Shown here: positions 45,104 to 54,960 of the stretch, in pieces
Layout of the letters: every line of letters begins with the position of its first letter
Numbering within the stretch: the stretch's first letter is position 1
From: Streptomyces sp. NBC_01317
Lineage (GTDB): Bacteria; Actinomycetota; Actinomycetes; Streptomycetales; Streptomycetaceae
NCBI RefSeq assembly: GCF_035961655.1
Contig: NZ_CP108393.1
Span: forward strand, 3,269,501-3,333,500
DNA: 64,000 nucleotides
Direction of reading: 5' to 3'
Notes under the pieces: model-generated
Database searches by the model: none
What the model was told of the DNA's origin: nothing
Seen by the model: the letters and a program-made list of their open reading frames with translations, nothing else
Position numbers and translations under genes: made by a program

Positions 45104-46900
45104 TCACGGGACGACCTCGGCCGGGGGTTCCCAGCTGCGCAGCACCGCGTCGAACTGGCGTCGGGTGGTGTCCCAGTCCTCCTCGGGACCCGACATGTAG
45201 ATCGCGTATTCGGTCTCGCCGCTGTCCGAGTAGTACATCTGGTCGATGGCGTGCCGGGGACCGGGATGCCCCTGCTCCTCGTTCCACGTGAACTCCCAGA
45301 CGGCGGACAGCGTCTGGTCCCGGAACGTGTTCGGCTCCAGCCTGACCTTCTCGTACGTGGCGCGCTTCTTGAACTGGTCCTCCAGGTCCAGCAGATGCGC
45401 GTACGGGTCCCGGAACTGCGGGGTGTCGATGCTGATCCGGATGAAGTGGTCGCCGTCGTCGGGCGTGTAGTCGATCTGGTCGCCGTCCATCCGGCGTTCC
45501 CAGCCGTCGGGGACGTTGAGGCTGAACCCCTCGGGCTCCTCGACGCGGTGCCAGCCGGCCGGGACGGTCGGGTCCTTCTGCGGCTTCCGCGGGTCCCCCG
45601 TCTCCTGCGGATTCCCGTCCGTCTCCTCGCCGTTGAGGGGCCGGCCGGGTGTGGTGCCTCCGGAATCGCCGGTCCCGCCGGAACCGCCGGAGGCGCTGGT
45701 CCCCGGATCCGCCGAACCGTCCGTGCCACCACCGAACTTGAGCGCCGCGAAACCGCCGCCGATGCCGAGGACGACGGCGGCCACGATCGCGATGACCACG
45801 GTACGGTGCCGGCCCGGCCGCCGGGCGGGGGCGGGCGGGTTGTAGGGGGTGTGCGGGGTGGGCGGCCCGGGAGGCGTCCCGGATCGCGTCGGCGGGGTGG
45901 CCTCGGCGGGGAGCGGCGGCCCGAAGGAGTACGCGGTGGGTCCGGTCGGACCGGCCGGTACGGCGGCAGGCGCAGGACCGCCCGATTCCGGTGCGGGGCG
46001 CGGCACTTGGGCCGTCGTCCGCGTCGGTACGTACACCTGCTCCCCCGCGGACGTCCGCCCCGCCGCCACCTCCCGCAGCATCATCTCGGTCTCGGCCGCG
46101 CCCGGCCGTACCGCCGGATCCTTGGCGAGCAGCGCCGCGATCACCGGCTCCAGCTCCCCGGCCCGGTCGGCGCGCGGCGGCTCCTCCGTGACCACGGCCT
46201 GCATGGTCGACAGCGGTGACGTGCGGCGGAAGGGTGAGACGCCCTGCACGGCGGTGTAGAGCGTCACCCCCAGCGACCACAGGTCGGACGCCGGTCCCGG
46301 GTCGGCGCCCCGGACCCGCTCGGGCGCCAAGTAGTCGATGGAACCGACCAGTTCACCGGTCCTCGTGATCGTGGCGTCGCCCTCGATCGCCGCGATGCCG
46401 AAGTCGGTGAGCAGGACCCGGCCGTCCCGCGCGAGCAGCACGTTGCCGGGCTTCACGTCGCGGTGCAGCACTCCCGCGCCGTGCGCGGCGCGCAGCGCGC
46501 TCAGCACCTGGAGGCCGATCCTTGCCGCCTCCCGCCAGTCGATGCGGCCGGCGTCCTTGGCGGCGTCGGCGAGCGAGGGGCCGTCCACGTACTGCATGAC
46601 GATCCAGGGCCGGCCGTCGTGGTCGAGGACGTCGTGCACGGTCACCACGCCGGGGTGGGTGATCCGGGCGGCGGCGCGGGCCTCCTTCTGGGTGCGCTGG
46701 TGCAGTACGGCCCGGTCGGCCTCGTTGACGTAACGTCCGGCGGTCAGTTCCTTGACCGCGACCGTGCGGTGCAGCACCTCGTCGTGCGCGCGCCACACCT
46801 TGCCCATGCCGCCGCTGCCGATGCACTCGCCCAGTCGGTACCGCCCGGCGAGCATCAGTCCGGCGCCGGTCTCCGCGCCCGTTCCCTGTGAGTGTTCCAC
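45104..46900 (-). CDS. Receptor-type Ser/Thr protein kinase
   Basis: 598 residues from GTG 46900. The kinase domain (about 15-280) has YRLGECIGSGGMGKVWR, VAVKELTAGRYVN, HRDVKPGNVLLARD, TDFGIAAIEGD and YLAPERVRG. After a Pro/Gly-rich linker comes a helix (TVVIAIVAAVVLGIGGGFAAL) and an external domain (GWHRVEEPEGFSLNVPDGW ... DRRQFDAV-type end). Active-site residues are intact. It is separated from the pseudokinase gene by 210 bp with a terminator. Confidence 0.95.
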   Translation of the reverse strand: MEHSQGTGAETGAGLMLAGRYRLGECIGSGGMGKVWRAHDEVLHRTVAVKELTAGRYVNEADRAVLHQRTQKEARAAARITHPGVVTVHDVLDHDGRPWIVMQYVDGPSLADAAKDAGRIDWREAARIGLQVLSALRAAHGAGVLHRDVKPGNVLLARDGRVLLTDFGIAAIEGDATITRTGELVGSIDYLAPERVRGADPGPASDLWSLGVTLYTAVQGVSPFRRTSPLSTMQAVVTEEPPRADRAGELEPVIAALLAKDPAVRPGAAETEMMLREVAAGRTSAGEQVYVPTRTTAQVPRPAPESGGPAPAAVPAGPTGPTAYSFGPPLPAEATPPTRSGTPPGPPTPHTPYNPPAPARRPGRHRTVVIAIVAAVVLGIGGGFAALKFGGGTDGSADPGTSASGGSGGTGDSGGTTPGRPLNGEETDGNPQETGDPRKPQKDPTVPAGWHRVEEPEGFSLNVPDGWERRMDGDQIDYTPDDGDHFIRISIDTPQFRDPYAHLLDLEDQFKKRATYEKVRLEPNTFRDQTLSAVWEFTWNEEQGHPGPRHAIDQMYYSDSGETEYAIYMSGPEEDWDTTRRQFDAVLRSWEPPAEVVP

Positions 46901-47061
46901 GTCCCCCGCCCTGTTCCGTGCCCACAGGTTACGGAGGAGAGGTGGGCGCGCGGAACCTCGGGTGGCCGACGGAGACGACACTGTGACGCCCGGGGCCCGG
47001 GGGCCGGGTGTGGACAACAGGCCCTGAGGGGCGCCGTGTCGGCGGGTATGGAGGCCCTGAG

Positions 47062-47103
47062 GGGTGCCGTGCCGGCCGGTCCGGCCGCCTCTTCACGGCA
47101 CCC
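47062..47103 (-). terminator. Terminator after the pseudokinase gene
   Basis: GGGTGCCGTG / CACGGCACCC, 10-bp arms with a 22-nt GC-rich loop, 7 bp beyond the stop at 47111. An adjacent direct repeat (GGCCCTGAGGGGYGCCGTG at about 47020 and 47053) gives a second, partial copy. Confidence 0.75.
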
Positions 47104-47110
47104 GCGGGGC

Positions 47111-50100
47111 TCAGTCGGTCACCTGGTACGCGGACGTGGCCTGCTGGTACATCTCGCTGACCCGGTCCCGCTGGCTGTCCGGGCCGATGACCTGGATGAC
47201 GTGGTAGCGGCCCTCTATGACCACCGCGAGGTTGCGTACGTACACCTCACGGCCGTTGTTGTCCGTCCAGGTGAACTGCCCCTCCGCCATGGCCTGCCGG
47301 CCGACGTCGATCCGCCGCAGCCCGGAGGCGCTGGACCAGGAGGAGTCACGGAACGGCTGGAGTTCCTGTTCCTTCTCGCGCTGGTAGACCATCGGGTCGG
47401 CGCCGTTCTCCGCCACGGAGTCCCGGCCGGGGACGACGATCAGCGTGAAGTCGCCGCCGACGTAACGGACTTGCCCGCTGTCGTTGATGGGGCGGCGCTG
47501 CCAGTTCTGCCCGACGGCGATCTGGAAGCCCTCGGGGTCCTTGCGCAGGGTGTAGCCCTTGGCGAGGTCGACGGCGGGGCCGGAGGCGGGGGGCGCCGTC
47601 GTCTTCTTCGGGGGCGGATCAGCCTTCTCCGTACCGGAGTTGTCCTTGTCGGACGGCTGCGGGTCCGTCGAGGGCTCCCCGGCGGAAGGGGTGGTGCTCG
47701 CCTCGCCGACGCTCTGTCCCCGCTGTCCCTCCTGCGGGTCGGCCTTGGGCATGAACATCACGGCGAAGGCGATGGCGCCGACGAGCAGGAGCAGTATCAG
47801 GAGGAGCAGGGTGCGGCCGAGGGATCGGGGCGTGCGGTTCCGGGGTCCGCGCGAGGAGCGCGACGACCTGTCGTACAGCTCCTCGGTCTCGTACTCCTCG
47901 CGGTCGAACTGCTGGCGGACGAACTCCGGGCGTTCGTTGCGGTACGGATCGTTCTGGAGCCGGCCGCCCTGGCGTTCGTCGGGGCGCTCGTGCCGGCGCT
48001 CGCTCCGGCGCTCGTTCTGGTAGCCGTCGCTCTCGTACCGGCTCTCCGGCTGCTCCTGCCGGAACTCGTCACGCTGTTCGGGCGCGACGGCCGCCCTGCC
48101 GCCGTCCTTCGCCGCGCGCTCCTTGCCCTTCTTGTGCCGGTGGCGCCCGCCGGTCAGCCCGCCGCGGCGCCTGCGCACCAGCTCGCCCCGGCGGCGTTTG
48201 ATGGGCAGCTTGGCGTCCACGGACGGCACCTGTACGACGTCGAGGCCCGCTTCCGGCTCGGGCGCGGACCGTACGAGCGAGCGCAGCCAGCCGCGCAGCT
48301 CCTCGAAGTCCGGCCGCTCCGTGGGGTCCTGACGGAGCAGCGACTCGACGACGGGCCGCAGCGGGCCGCACTCCTCGGCGAAGGCGGGCGGCTCGGCGAC
48401 GACGAGCTGCACCAGCTCGGCGGCGCTCTCCTCCGGGTACGGGGCGTGGCCCTGCACGGCGCGGTACAGCAGGGCACCGAGCGCCCAGAGGTCGGTGGAC
48501 GGGCCGATGGGCGGGGCGAGTTGCCAGTTCTCGTGTACGGGCCCGGCCTGCTCGGGGGCCCACCGCTCGGTGACGGCGCCGACGATCGCGATCCGCGCCT
48601 GCCGGGCCCGCTCGGCGGCGAGGGGGGTGGCGGGGCCCCGGTACGCCGGTACGGAACCGCTCGCCACGACATCGTCCCACCGCCCCGCGGTGGCCTGGCC
48701 GGTGACGGCGGGGAGGTGCGGGGAGTGCCGCTGGGCGTCGGCCCGCAGCGCGTCGCGGGCCCCGCTGGGCTGCCAACTCCCACTGCCGGGGCCGGTGTAC
48801 GGGGTGTCACCGCCGCGCGCCATGGCGACGCCGGGCGTACCGCTGCCCCCGGCGGGCAGGGCGGGACGGCTGCCGCCGGGCAGCTGCCGGGGTCCTTCCC
48901 CACCGGATCCGTACGATCCGTCGCGCCCGTCCCCGGACGCCGGGTCCGCGCCCTGGCCGGTCGCGCCGCCGCCCGAGCGGCCGCCGCTCGGTGCGCCCGC
49001 GCCCGTGCCGAAGGGGCCCGTCGAGTGGGGGCCGTACGGGCTGCCGCCGCCCGCCGGGATCGAGCCTGAGGAGTCGTTCCAGGGGGACGGGCCGTCGCGC
49101 CAGGTGCCCGCCAGCTCCGCGCGGTACGGCGGGGGCGGGTCGTCGTCGTTGTCGTCGTTGTCGTCATCGTCGGCGAAGTCGTCGCTGTCGGCGGCGGCGC
49201 CCGTACGGTAGCGCTCGTCCGCGCGCGGAGGCTGCGCCCACCAGTCCTGGCCGGGGCCGTCGCCGCCCGGCTGCCCCGGCTGCCCCGGCACGGCGACGGG
49301 CACGGGGCCCGTGTCGGCCGCGCGCTGCTGCTCCTCCGTGACGCGGGCGGCGGCCCGCGCTCCCGCGCGGTACGCCGCGATCGCGCCGGCGCGCGCCGCG
49401 CGGATGTCCCCCGACGCGTTGCCACTGGGAAGCGCCGGCTGGCCTCCGTAGGGCGCCGGGATACCCGGCGTTCCGTGCTGGGGCCGCGGCATGGCGCCGG
49501 ACGTCCCGGACGACCCGCCGTACGGCACCCCGGCCGTCTGCCCCGGCAGTTCGGGGCCGGCCGCGCCGTACCCGTAACCGGACTGTCCCTGCTCCGAGCG
49601 CGGGAGGCCCGGCAGCCCGGGACCCACGGGCCCGGGATCGGCCAGCTCGGGATCCTGAGGACCGTGCTCGTGATCGTGCTCGGGACCGGGCACCTCGTGC
49701 ACCTCGTGCACCGAGGGATCCTCGGCCCGCGGGTCGTGCCCAGCCTCCCAGGGCGCCCCGGGCTGTTCCCCGGCGGGCTCCGGCGGGAGCGGCATGCCCG
49801 GCACTCCGGGCGCCGTCGGCACCGGCGCGTACCCGCAGAGCGCCTCTTCCGCCGCGCCCGCCGCGAGCCCGGTCAGCACCACCCGGCCGTCGTCGCAGAC
49901 GAGCACCGTGCGCGCGGTGATGTTGCGGTGGGTCCAGCCGTGGCCGTGCAGCACCCGTACCGCCGTGAGCACGTCGGCGGCGATCTCCGCCGCCCGGTAC
50001 GGGTTGAGGGGCCTCTCGGCGAGCAGCGCCGCCAGCGGGCGCGCCGCGATCAGTTCGCTGACGATCCACAGCGACCCGGACTCGGCGAACACGTCGAAGA

Positions 50101-50401
50101 CCTGGTCGAGCCGGGGGTGGTCGGGGATCTGCGCGGCGCTCTGCGCGGCCTCGATGGCCCGCCGCACCGCCGGGTCGGTCGGCCTGCGCGGCTCCCGCCC
50201 CGAGGCGCGCCGGGGCGCCGCGCCGCCGTCCGCGTCGATGACCTCCGCCTCCACGACCTCCGGCAACGGCACCTGCCGCACCAGGACTTCCTGGCCGCTG
50301 TACGTGTCGAAGGCCCGGGTCTCAGCGAGTTCGTACTCGTCGGACGGTGGCAGGGGAAGGCGATAGCGGTCGGCCAGCACCCGTCCCGCGTAGTCGTCCA
50401 C
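47111..50401 (-). CDS. Receptor pseudokinase with a large insertion in the kinase fold
   Basis: 1096 residues from GTG 50401 (GGGGAGG site). The kinase N-lobe lacks the VAIK Lys (EVLVRQVPL, Arg at about 42). The HRD motif reads HRN (Asn at about 160), and DFG reads TGL. The fold then breaks for about 410 residues (about 190-600) of Pro/Gly/Asp-rich sequence. It resumes with RWAPEQAGPVHENWQ (APE) and STDLWALGALLYRAVQG to RPDFEELRGWL. Then follow an Arg-rich linker, a membrane helix (LLLLILLLLVGAIAFAVMF) and an external domain. No catalysis expected. It may scaffold or regulate its neighbouring kinases. Confidence 0.9.
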   Translation of the reverse strand: MDDYAGRVLADRYRLPLPPSDEYELAETRAFDTYSGQEVLVRQVPLPEVVEAEVIDADGGAAPRRASGREPRRPTDPAVRRAIEAAQSAAQIPDHPRLDQVFDVFAESGSLWIVSELIAARPLAALLAERPLNPYRAAEIAADVLTAVRVLHGHGWTHRNITARTVLVCDDGRVVLTGLAAGAAEEALCGYAPVPTAPGVPGMPLPPEPAGEQPGAPWEAGHDPRAEDPSVHEVHEVPGPEHDHEHGPQDPELADPGPVGPGLPGLPRSEQGQSGYGYGAAGPELPGQTAGVPYGGSSGTSGAMPRPQHGTPGIPAPYGGQPALPSGNASGDIRAARAGAIAAYRAGARAAARVTEEQQRAADTGPVPVAVPGQPGQPGGDGPGQDWWAQPPRADERYRTGAAADSDDFADDDDNDDNDDDPPPPYRAELAGTWRDGPSPWNDSSGSIPAGGGSPYGPHSTGPFGTGAGAPSGGRSGGGATGQGADPASGDGRDGSYGSGGEGPRQLPGGSRPALPAGGSGTPGVAMARGGDTPYTGPGSGSWQPSGARDALRADAQRHSPHLPAVTGQATAGRWDDVVASGSVPAYRGPATPLAAERARQARIAIVGAVTERWAPEQAGPVHENWQLAPPIGPSTDLWALGALLYRAVQGHAPYPEESAAELVQLVVAEPPAFAEECGPLRPVVESLLRQDPTERPDFEELRGWLRSLVRSAPEPEAGLDVVQVPSVDAKLPIKRRRGELVRRRRGGLTGGRHRHKKGKERAAKDGGRAAVAPEQRDEFRQEQPESRYESDGYQNERRSERRHERPDERQGGRLQNDPYRNERPEFVRQQFDREEYETEELYDRSSRSSRGPRNRTPRSLGRTLLLLILLLLVGAIAFAVMFMPKADPQEGQRGQSVGEASTTPSAGEPSTDPQPSDKDNSGTEKADPPPKKTTAPPASGPAVDLAKGYTLRKDPEGFQIAVGQNWQRRPINDSGQVRYVGGDFTLIVVPGRDSVAENGADPMVYQREKEQELQPFRDSSWSSASGLRRIDVGRQAMAEGQFTWTDNNGREVYVRNLAVVIEGRYHVIQVIGPDSQRDRVSEMYQQATSAYQVTD

Positions 50402-50665
50402 AGCGCCTCCCCACACACGTGCCGTCTCCCGGTCCCGGAGACCCGCGAACGATCTCGGAGACCCGCGAAACCGCCAATTCCGGTCGTTTACCGGCTCATT
50501 GTGGATGCGTACGGTTCGCGACCTCTCACGATACGTGGCCGCAGGCAAACGCGCCGCAGGGTCGCGGCAACCCGTACGGGAACTGTTGGGATCCCGCAGG
50601 CCGAACAGGCCGCCTTGACACCACGAACGTGCTGCTCCAAGAGAGATTGCCCGCCTGGCGGCCCG

Positions 50666-52672
50666 TCAGTCCTTCGGTGTGAAGGTCTTGAAAGCCGTCT
50701 CACGGAGCGTCCGGCACGCGGCGCCGTCCCATTCGCTGTCCTTGCACCGGATGAGAATCGCGTACCCGTGGCCGCCGTCGACCTTGAAGCCCCGGTTGAG
50801 GACCCGTACCCGCTGGCCGTTCACCGTCTCGCGCCACTGCCAGTCGGCGACCGTCGGGTAGCCGTTGTACGAGACGTTCTCGATGCCGAGGTCCTGGTAG
50901 CCCGAGATCCCGCCCCGTATCGCCTGCCGCTGCTGGACCCAGGCGGCCTTGGCGTCGGCGCCGGGGCTGCTGGTGTAGTCGACCTGGACGCGCGGGAGGC
51001 CGTCCCGGACGAGGCTGTACTTCCCGCCGGAGTTCTCCCCCGCGATGGACTGCTTCTTGAACCCCTTGGGCATCGCCATCGTGAAGTGGAACTGGGTGTC
51101 CGTGACCGTCACGTAACCGGCCGGTATCTCCCCGCCGCCGCCCTTGCCCTTGTTGCTGTCCTCGCCGCCGTCCGACGAGCCGGAGTTGTCCTCGGACCCG
51201 CCGTCGCCGCCGTCGCCCTTGTCGCCCTTGTCGTCCGAGGAGCCGGCGGAAGCGGCCGTGTCCCCGGAGGGCTTCGTGCCGGCCGTCTTCCCGCCGTTCG
51301 GCTCCGCGCTCTGATCCTGGCCGGTGTCCTTGCCGTCGTCGCCGGTGCCGGCGTCGCCCGCCGTGGACCCGGCGGAGGAGCCGGTGTCCTTGCCCTGGTC
51401 CGTACCCCCGTCGGGGCCCCCGCCCAGGGAGACCGCGAGGATCGTGCCCAGGACGGCGAGCACGGCGACGATCCCGATGATGATCAGCGTGCGCCGGGGC
51501 ACCACGTCGGTGAGCGAGGCACGCGGCGGGGCGGGCCGCGACGGGGCGAGCGGTCCGGCGGCGGGCGCGGGAGCGGGTCCGACACCCGCCGACGCGCTCC
51601 GTACGGTGGAACGCAGCCCTCCGCGCGCGCCCGGCGCTTCTCCCGCGACGCCTGCCTGCTTGGCCTGCTTGCTCTGCTTGTCCCGGCCCGGCACGGGCGG
51701 CAGCGGTACGACCCGGGTGGCCTCGGCGCCCGGCTCGGGCTCCGCCGGCCGCTCGGGGGCGTCCACGATGGCCTGGAGCAGCGCCCGCGCCCCGCTGTCG
51801 TCCAGCCGCCGCTCGGGGTCCTTGTCGAGCAGGCCGTAGATGACGTCCGTCAGCGGCCCGGCGTGCTTGGGCGGGTCCAGCGGCTCGGTCATCACGGCGG
51901 TGAGCGTGGCGATCGCGGAGCCCTTGTCGTACGGCGGGCTGCCCTCGACCGACGCGTACAGCAGACCGCCGAGCGACCAGAGGTCGGCGGCGGGCCCCGG
52001 CTTGTGGCCGCGGGCGCGCTCGGGCGAGATGTACGAGGGGGCGCCGACAAGCATGCCCGTGGAGGTGACCGAGGGGTCGCCCTCGACCTGCGCGATGCCG
52101 AAGTCGGTCAGGACCACCCGCCCGTCCTCGGCGATCAGCACGTTCGACGGCTTCACGTCGCGGTGCAGGATGCCCTCGCGGTGGGCGGAGCGCAGCACGT
52201 CGAGGATGGCGAGCCCCACCTCGGCGGCGCGCCGGGGCGGCAGCAGACCGTCCTCGCGGACGGCCTCGGCGAGGGACTTGCCCTCGACCAGCTCCATGAC
52301 GATCCAGGGGCGGTCGTCCTCTTCCACGACGTCGAACACGGTGACCGCGCCGCTGTTGCGGATCCGGGCGATCGCCTTGGCCTCGCGCAGGGTGCGGGTG
52401 ATGAGCCGCCGCTTCTCGTCGTCGTCGATGCTGGAGGGGAAGCGCAGCTCCTTCACCGCGACCGTACGGCCGAGCATCTCGTCAAGCGCGCGCCAGACCG
52501 TGCCCATGCCGCCGCGCCCGAGGACGGCGCCGAGCCGGTACCTGCCCGCGAGCAGGCGCCCCTCGGGGGCCCCGTCGGCGCTCTTCTCCGCGTCCCCACC
52601 GGGCTCGTCCCGGTCGGTCTCGTCCCGCTGGGGCTCCTGCGCCGTGTCCCGCGACTGCTCCGCCTCCGACAT
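50666..52672 (-). CDS. Receptor-type Ser/Thr protein kinase
   Basis: 668 residues from ATG 52672 (AGAGGGGACGC upstream). The kinase domain (about 40-300) has YRLGAVLGRGGMGTVW, VAVKELRFPSS, HRDVKPSNVLIAEDG, TDFGIAQVEGD and YISPERARG. A long Ser/Gly/Asp-rich linker follows the membrane helix (TLIIIGIVAVLAVLGTILAV). The external domain carries two Cys (RCKDSEWDGAACRTL) and resembles those of its neighbours. It is the first gene of the cluster in transcription order, with intact catalytic residues. Confidence 0.95.
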   Translation of the reverse strand: MSEAEQSRDTAQEPQRDETDRDEPGGDAEKSADGAPEGRLLAGRYRLGAVLGRGGMGTVWRALDEMLGRTVAVKELRFPSSIDDDEKRRLITRTLREAKAIARIRNSGAVTVFDVVEEDDRPWIVMELVEGKSLAEAVREDGLLPPRRAAEVGLAILDVLRSAHREGILHRDVKPSNVLIAEDGRVVLTDFGIAQVEGDPSVTSTGMLVGAPSYISPERARGHKPGPAADLWSLGGLLYASVEGSPPYDKGSAIATLTAVMTEPLDPPKHAGPLTDVIYGLLDKDPERRLDDSGARALLQAIVDAPERPAEPEPGAEATRVVPLPPVPGRDKQSKQAKQAGVAGEAPGARGGLRSTVRSASAGVGPAPAPAAGPLAPSRPAPPRASLTDVVPRRTLIIIGIVAVLAVLGTILAVSLGGGPDGGTDQGKDTGSSAGSTAGDAGTGDDGKDTGQDQSAEPNGGKTAGTKPSGDTAASAGSSDDKGDKGDGGDGGSEDNSGSSDGGEDSNKGKGGGGEIPAGYVTVTDTQFHFTMAMPKGFKKQSIAGENSGGKYSLVRDGLPRVQVDYTSSPGADAKAAWVQQRQAIRGGISGYQDLGIENVSYNGYPTVADWQWRETVNGQRVRVLNRGFKVDGGHGYAILIRCKDSEWDGAACRTLRETAFKTFTPKD

Positions 52673-52955
52673 GCGTCCCCTCTGCGATCCCTGATCCCGG
52701 CCCGCGGCTGCCACCCGCACACGCGATGCCGTAACGCGCCCTGGCAGAGCCTTCATTGTCCCTCACTCCGGGACCACCACTGATCCCGGGTCCGCCGTCC
52801 ACCGGGAGGAGGACACGGCGAGGGACCCACACCATGCCACTACCCCCGGCTTCATTGATCACCCGGCAGGTCAGAGCCTTGTTCGAGGACGGAACAGACG
52901 TGCCCTCAGGCCGCCGGGACCCCTCGCCGGACGGAACGGCCGGAAAGAATCGGCC

Positions 52956-52995
52956 AGATCGGCAGGATCAGGTAGATCGGCTAGATCGGCAGGAT
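52956..52995. repeat. 13-bp direct repeat at the end of glpD
   Basis: AGATCGGCAGGAT at 52956-52968 and 52983-52995; the second overlaps the glpD 3' end. The 308 bp between glpD and the kinase gene (52673-52980) otherwise holds no gene. Confidence 0.6.
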
Positions 52996-54687
52996 GTCCG
53001 GAGCGCCCAGCCGCGCCGCGTCCGCTGTCAGGTCGTCAGGCTGCCGCTGCGACTCCCTCTCCGCCTCCACCCGCTTCTCGTAGTGCTCGACCTCCCGCTC
53101 CACCCGGTCCTTGTCCCAGCCGAGGACCGGCGCCATCAGCTCGGCGCACTCCCGCGCGCTGAGCGTGCCCCGGTCGAAGGTCTCGATGGAGATCCGCGTC
53201 CGCCGGGTCATGACGTCGTCGAGATGGCGCGCGCCCTCGTGGGACGCCGCGTAGACGACCTCGGCCCGCAGGTAGTCCTCCGCGCCGGTCAGCGGCTCGC
53301 CCAGACCCGGGTCGTCGGCGATCAGCTCCAGCAGCTCCTCGGTGAGCGTGCCGTACCGGTTCAGGAGGTGCTCCACCCGGACGACGTGGAGGCCGGTGCG
53401 CGCGGCGATCCTCGCGCGCGCGTTCCACAGCGCGTGGTACCCCTCCGCGCCGAGCAGCGGTACGTCCTCCGTGACGCATTCCGCCACCCGCTGGTCGAGG
53501 CCGTGCACCGCCTCGTCCACGGCGTCCTTCGCCATCACCCGGTACGTCGTGTACTTGCCGCCGGCCACGACGACCATGCCCGGCACCGGGTGCGCGACCG
53601 TGTGCTCGCGCGAGAGCTTGCTCGTGGCGTCCGACTCGCCGGCGAGCAGCGGGCGCAGGCCCGCGTACACACCCTGGACGTCGTCTCTGGTGAGCGGGGT
53701 CCGCAGCACCGCGTTGACGTGTTCGAGCACATAGTCGATGTCGGCGCTGGAGGCCGCCGGGTGGGCCTTGTCCAGGTCCCAGTCGGTGTCGGTGGTGCCC
53801 ACGATCCAGTGGCGGCCCCACGGGATGACGAACAGCACCGACTTCTCCGTGCGCAGGATCAGGCCCGTCGAGGAGTGGATGCGGTCCTTGGGCACGACCA
53901 GGTGGATGCCCTTGGAGGCGCGGACGTGGAACTGCCCGCGCTCGGCGATCAGCGCCTGGGTGTCGTCCGTCCACACCCCGGTCGCGTTCACGACCTGCTT
54001 GGCGCGGATCTCGTACTCCCCGCCGGCCTCCTCGTCCCGCACCCGCGCGCCGACGACCCGCTCGCCCTCGCGCAGGAAACCGACGACCCGGGCCCGGGAC
54101 GCGACCTGCGCGCCGTACGTCGCCGCCGTACGGACCAGGGTCGCCACGTACCGCGCGTCGTCCATCTGCGCGTCGTAATACTGCAACGCCCCCACCAGGG
54201 CCTCCTTCTTGAGGCAGGGCGCCACCCGCAGCGCGTGCCGGCGGGAGAGGTGACGGTGTGTCGACAGGCCCCTGCCGTGCCCGGACGACACGGACATCGC
54301 GTCGTACAGCGCGACGCCCGAGCCCGCGTACAGCCGCTCCCAGCCTTTGTGCCGCAACGGGTAGAGGAAAGCCACCGGCTTGACGAGGTGGGGCGCCAGC
54401 TTCTCCAGCAGCAGGCCGCGCTCCTTGAGCGCTTCCCGTACGAGGCCGAAGTCGAGCATCTCCAGATAGCGCAGGCCGCCGTGGATCAGTTTGCTCGACC
54501 GGCTGGAGGTGCCGGACGCCCAGTCGCGGGCCTCGACGAGGCCGGTCGACAGACCGCGGGTCGCCGCGTCCAGCGCGGTCCCCGCTCCGACCACCCCGGC
54601 GCCCACCACCAGTACGTCCAGCTCGCGTTCGGCCATCGTCGCGAGCGCCTGGGCGCGCTCCGCAGGTCCCAGTGTCGCTGTTCTCAC
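52981..54687 (-). CDS. glpD: Aerobic glycerol-3-phosphate dehydrogenase
   Basis: 568 residues. The FAD-binding VLVVGAGVVGAGTALDAATRG, the SSRSSKLIHGGLRYLEMLDF substrate segment, the VVNATGVWTDDTQAL region and the C-terminal DUF-type tail are all typical of GlpD. It oxidises glycerol-3-phosphate to dihydroxyacetone phosphate at the membrane and passes electrons to quinone. The length is normal. Divergent from the nucleotide-sugar dehydrogenase gene. Confidence 0.97.
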   Translation of the reverse strand: MRTATLGPAERAQALATMAERELDVLVVGAGVVGAGTALDAATRGLSTGLVEARDWASGTSSRSSKLIHGGLRYLEMLDFGLVREALKERGLLLEKLAPHLVKPVAFLYPLRHKGWERLYAGSGVALYDAMSVSSGHGRGLSTHRHLSRRHALRVAPCLKKEALVGALQYYDAQMDDARYVATLVRTAATYGAQVASRARVVGFLREGERVVGARVRDEEAGGEYEIRAKQVVNATGVWTDDTQALIAERGQFHVRASKGIHLVVPKDRIHSSTGLILRTEKSVLFVIPWGRHWIVGTTDTDWDLDKAHPAASSADIDYVLEHVNAVLRTPLTRDDVQGVYAGLRPLLAGESDATSKLSREHTVAHPVPGMVVVAGGKYTTYRVMAKDAVDEAVHGLDQRVAECVTEDVPLLGAEGYHALWNARARIAARTGLHVVRVEHLLNRYGTLTEELLELIADDPGLGEPLTGAEDYLRAEVVYAASHEGARHLDDVMTRRTRISIETFDRGTLSARECAELMAPVLGWDKDRVEREVEHYEKRVEAERESQRQPDDLTADAARLGAPDILPI

Positions 54688-54960
54688 CGCTGCCTCCCGT
54701 CGTCCCCCGCGTGGTCGGACCGCGCGCCCGGCCGTACCGGGCCCACAGATCGATTCTGTCCGCAGACCAGGACTTCAGCCACCGCCTGTGGACAACACCG
54801 GCCGACGCCCGCGCGGCTCCCCGGAAAACCCGGCACTCCCGGGCCCCGCAATGCCGCATATCGGTCATATTTACGCCTAGTCTGACAGTGCGCCTGCCCG
54901 TTCTGTCCACACGGGTTGCGTTCACTGTCCACTCCGGTTAAGGGAAGGGCGGCCACCGCC

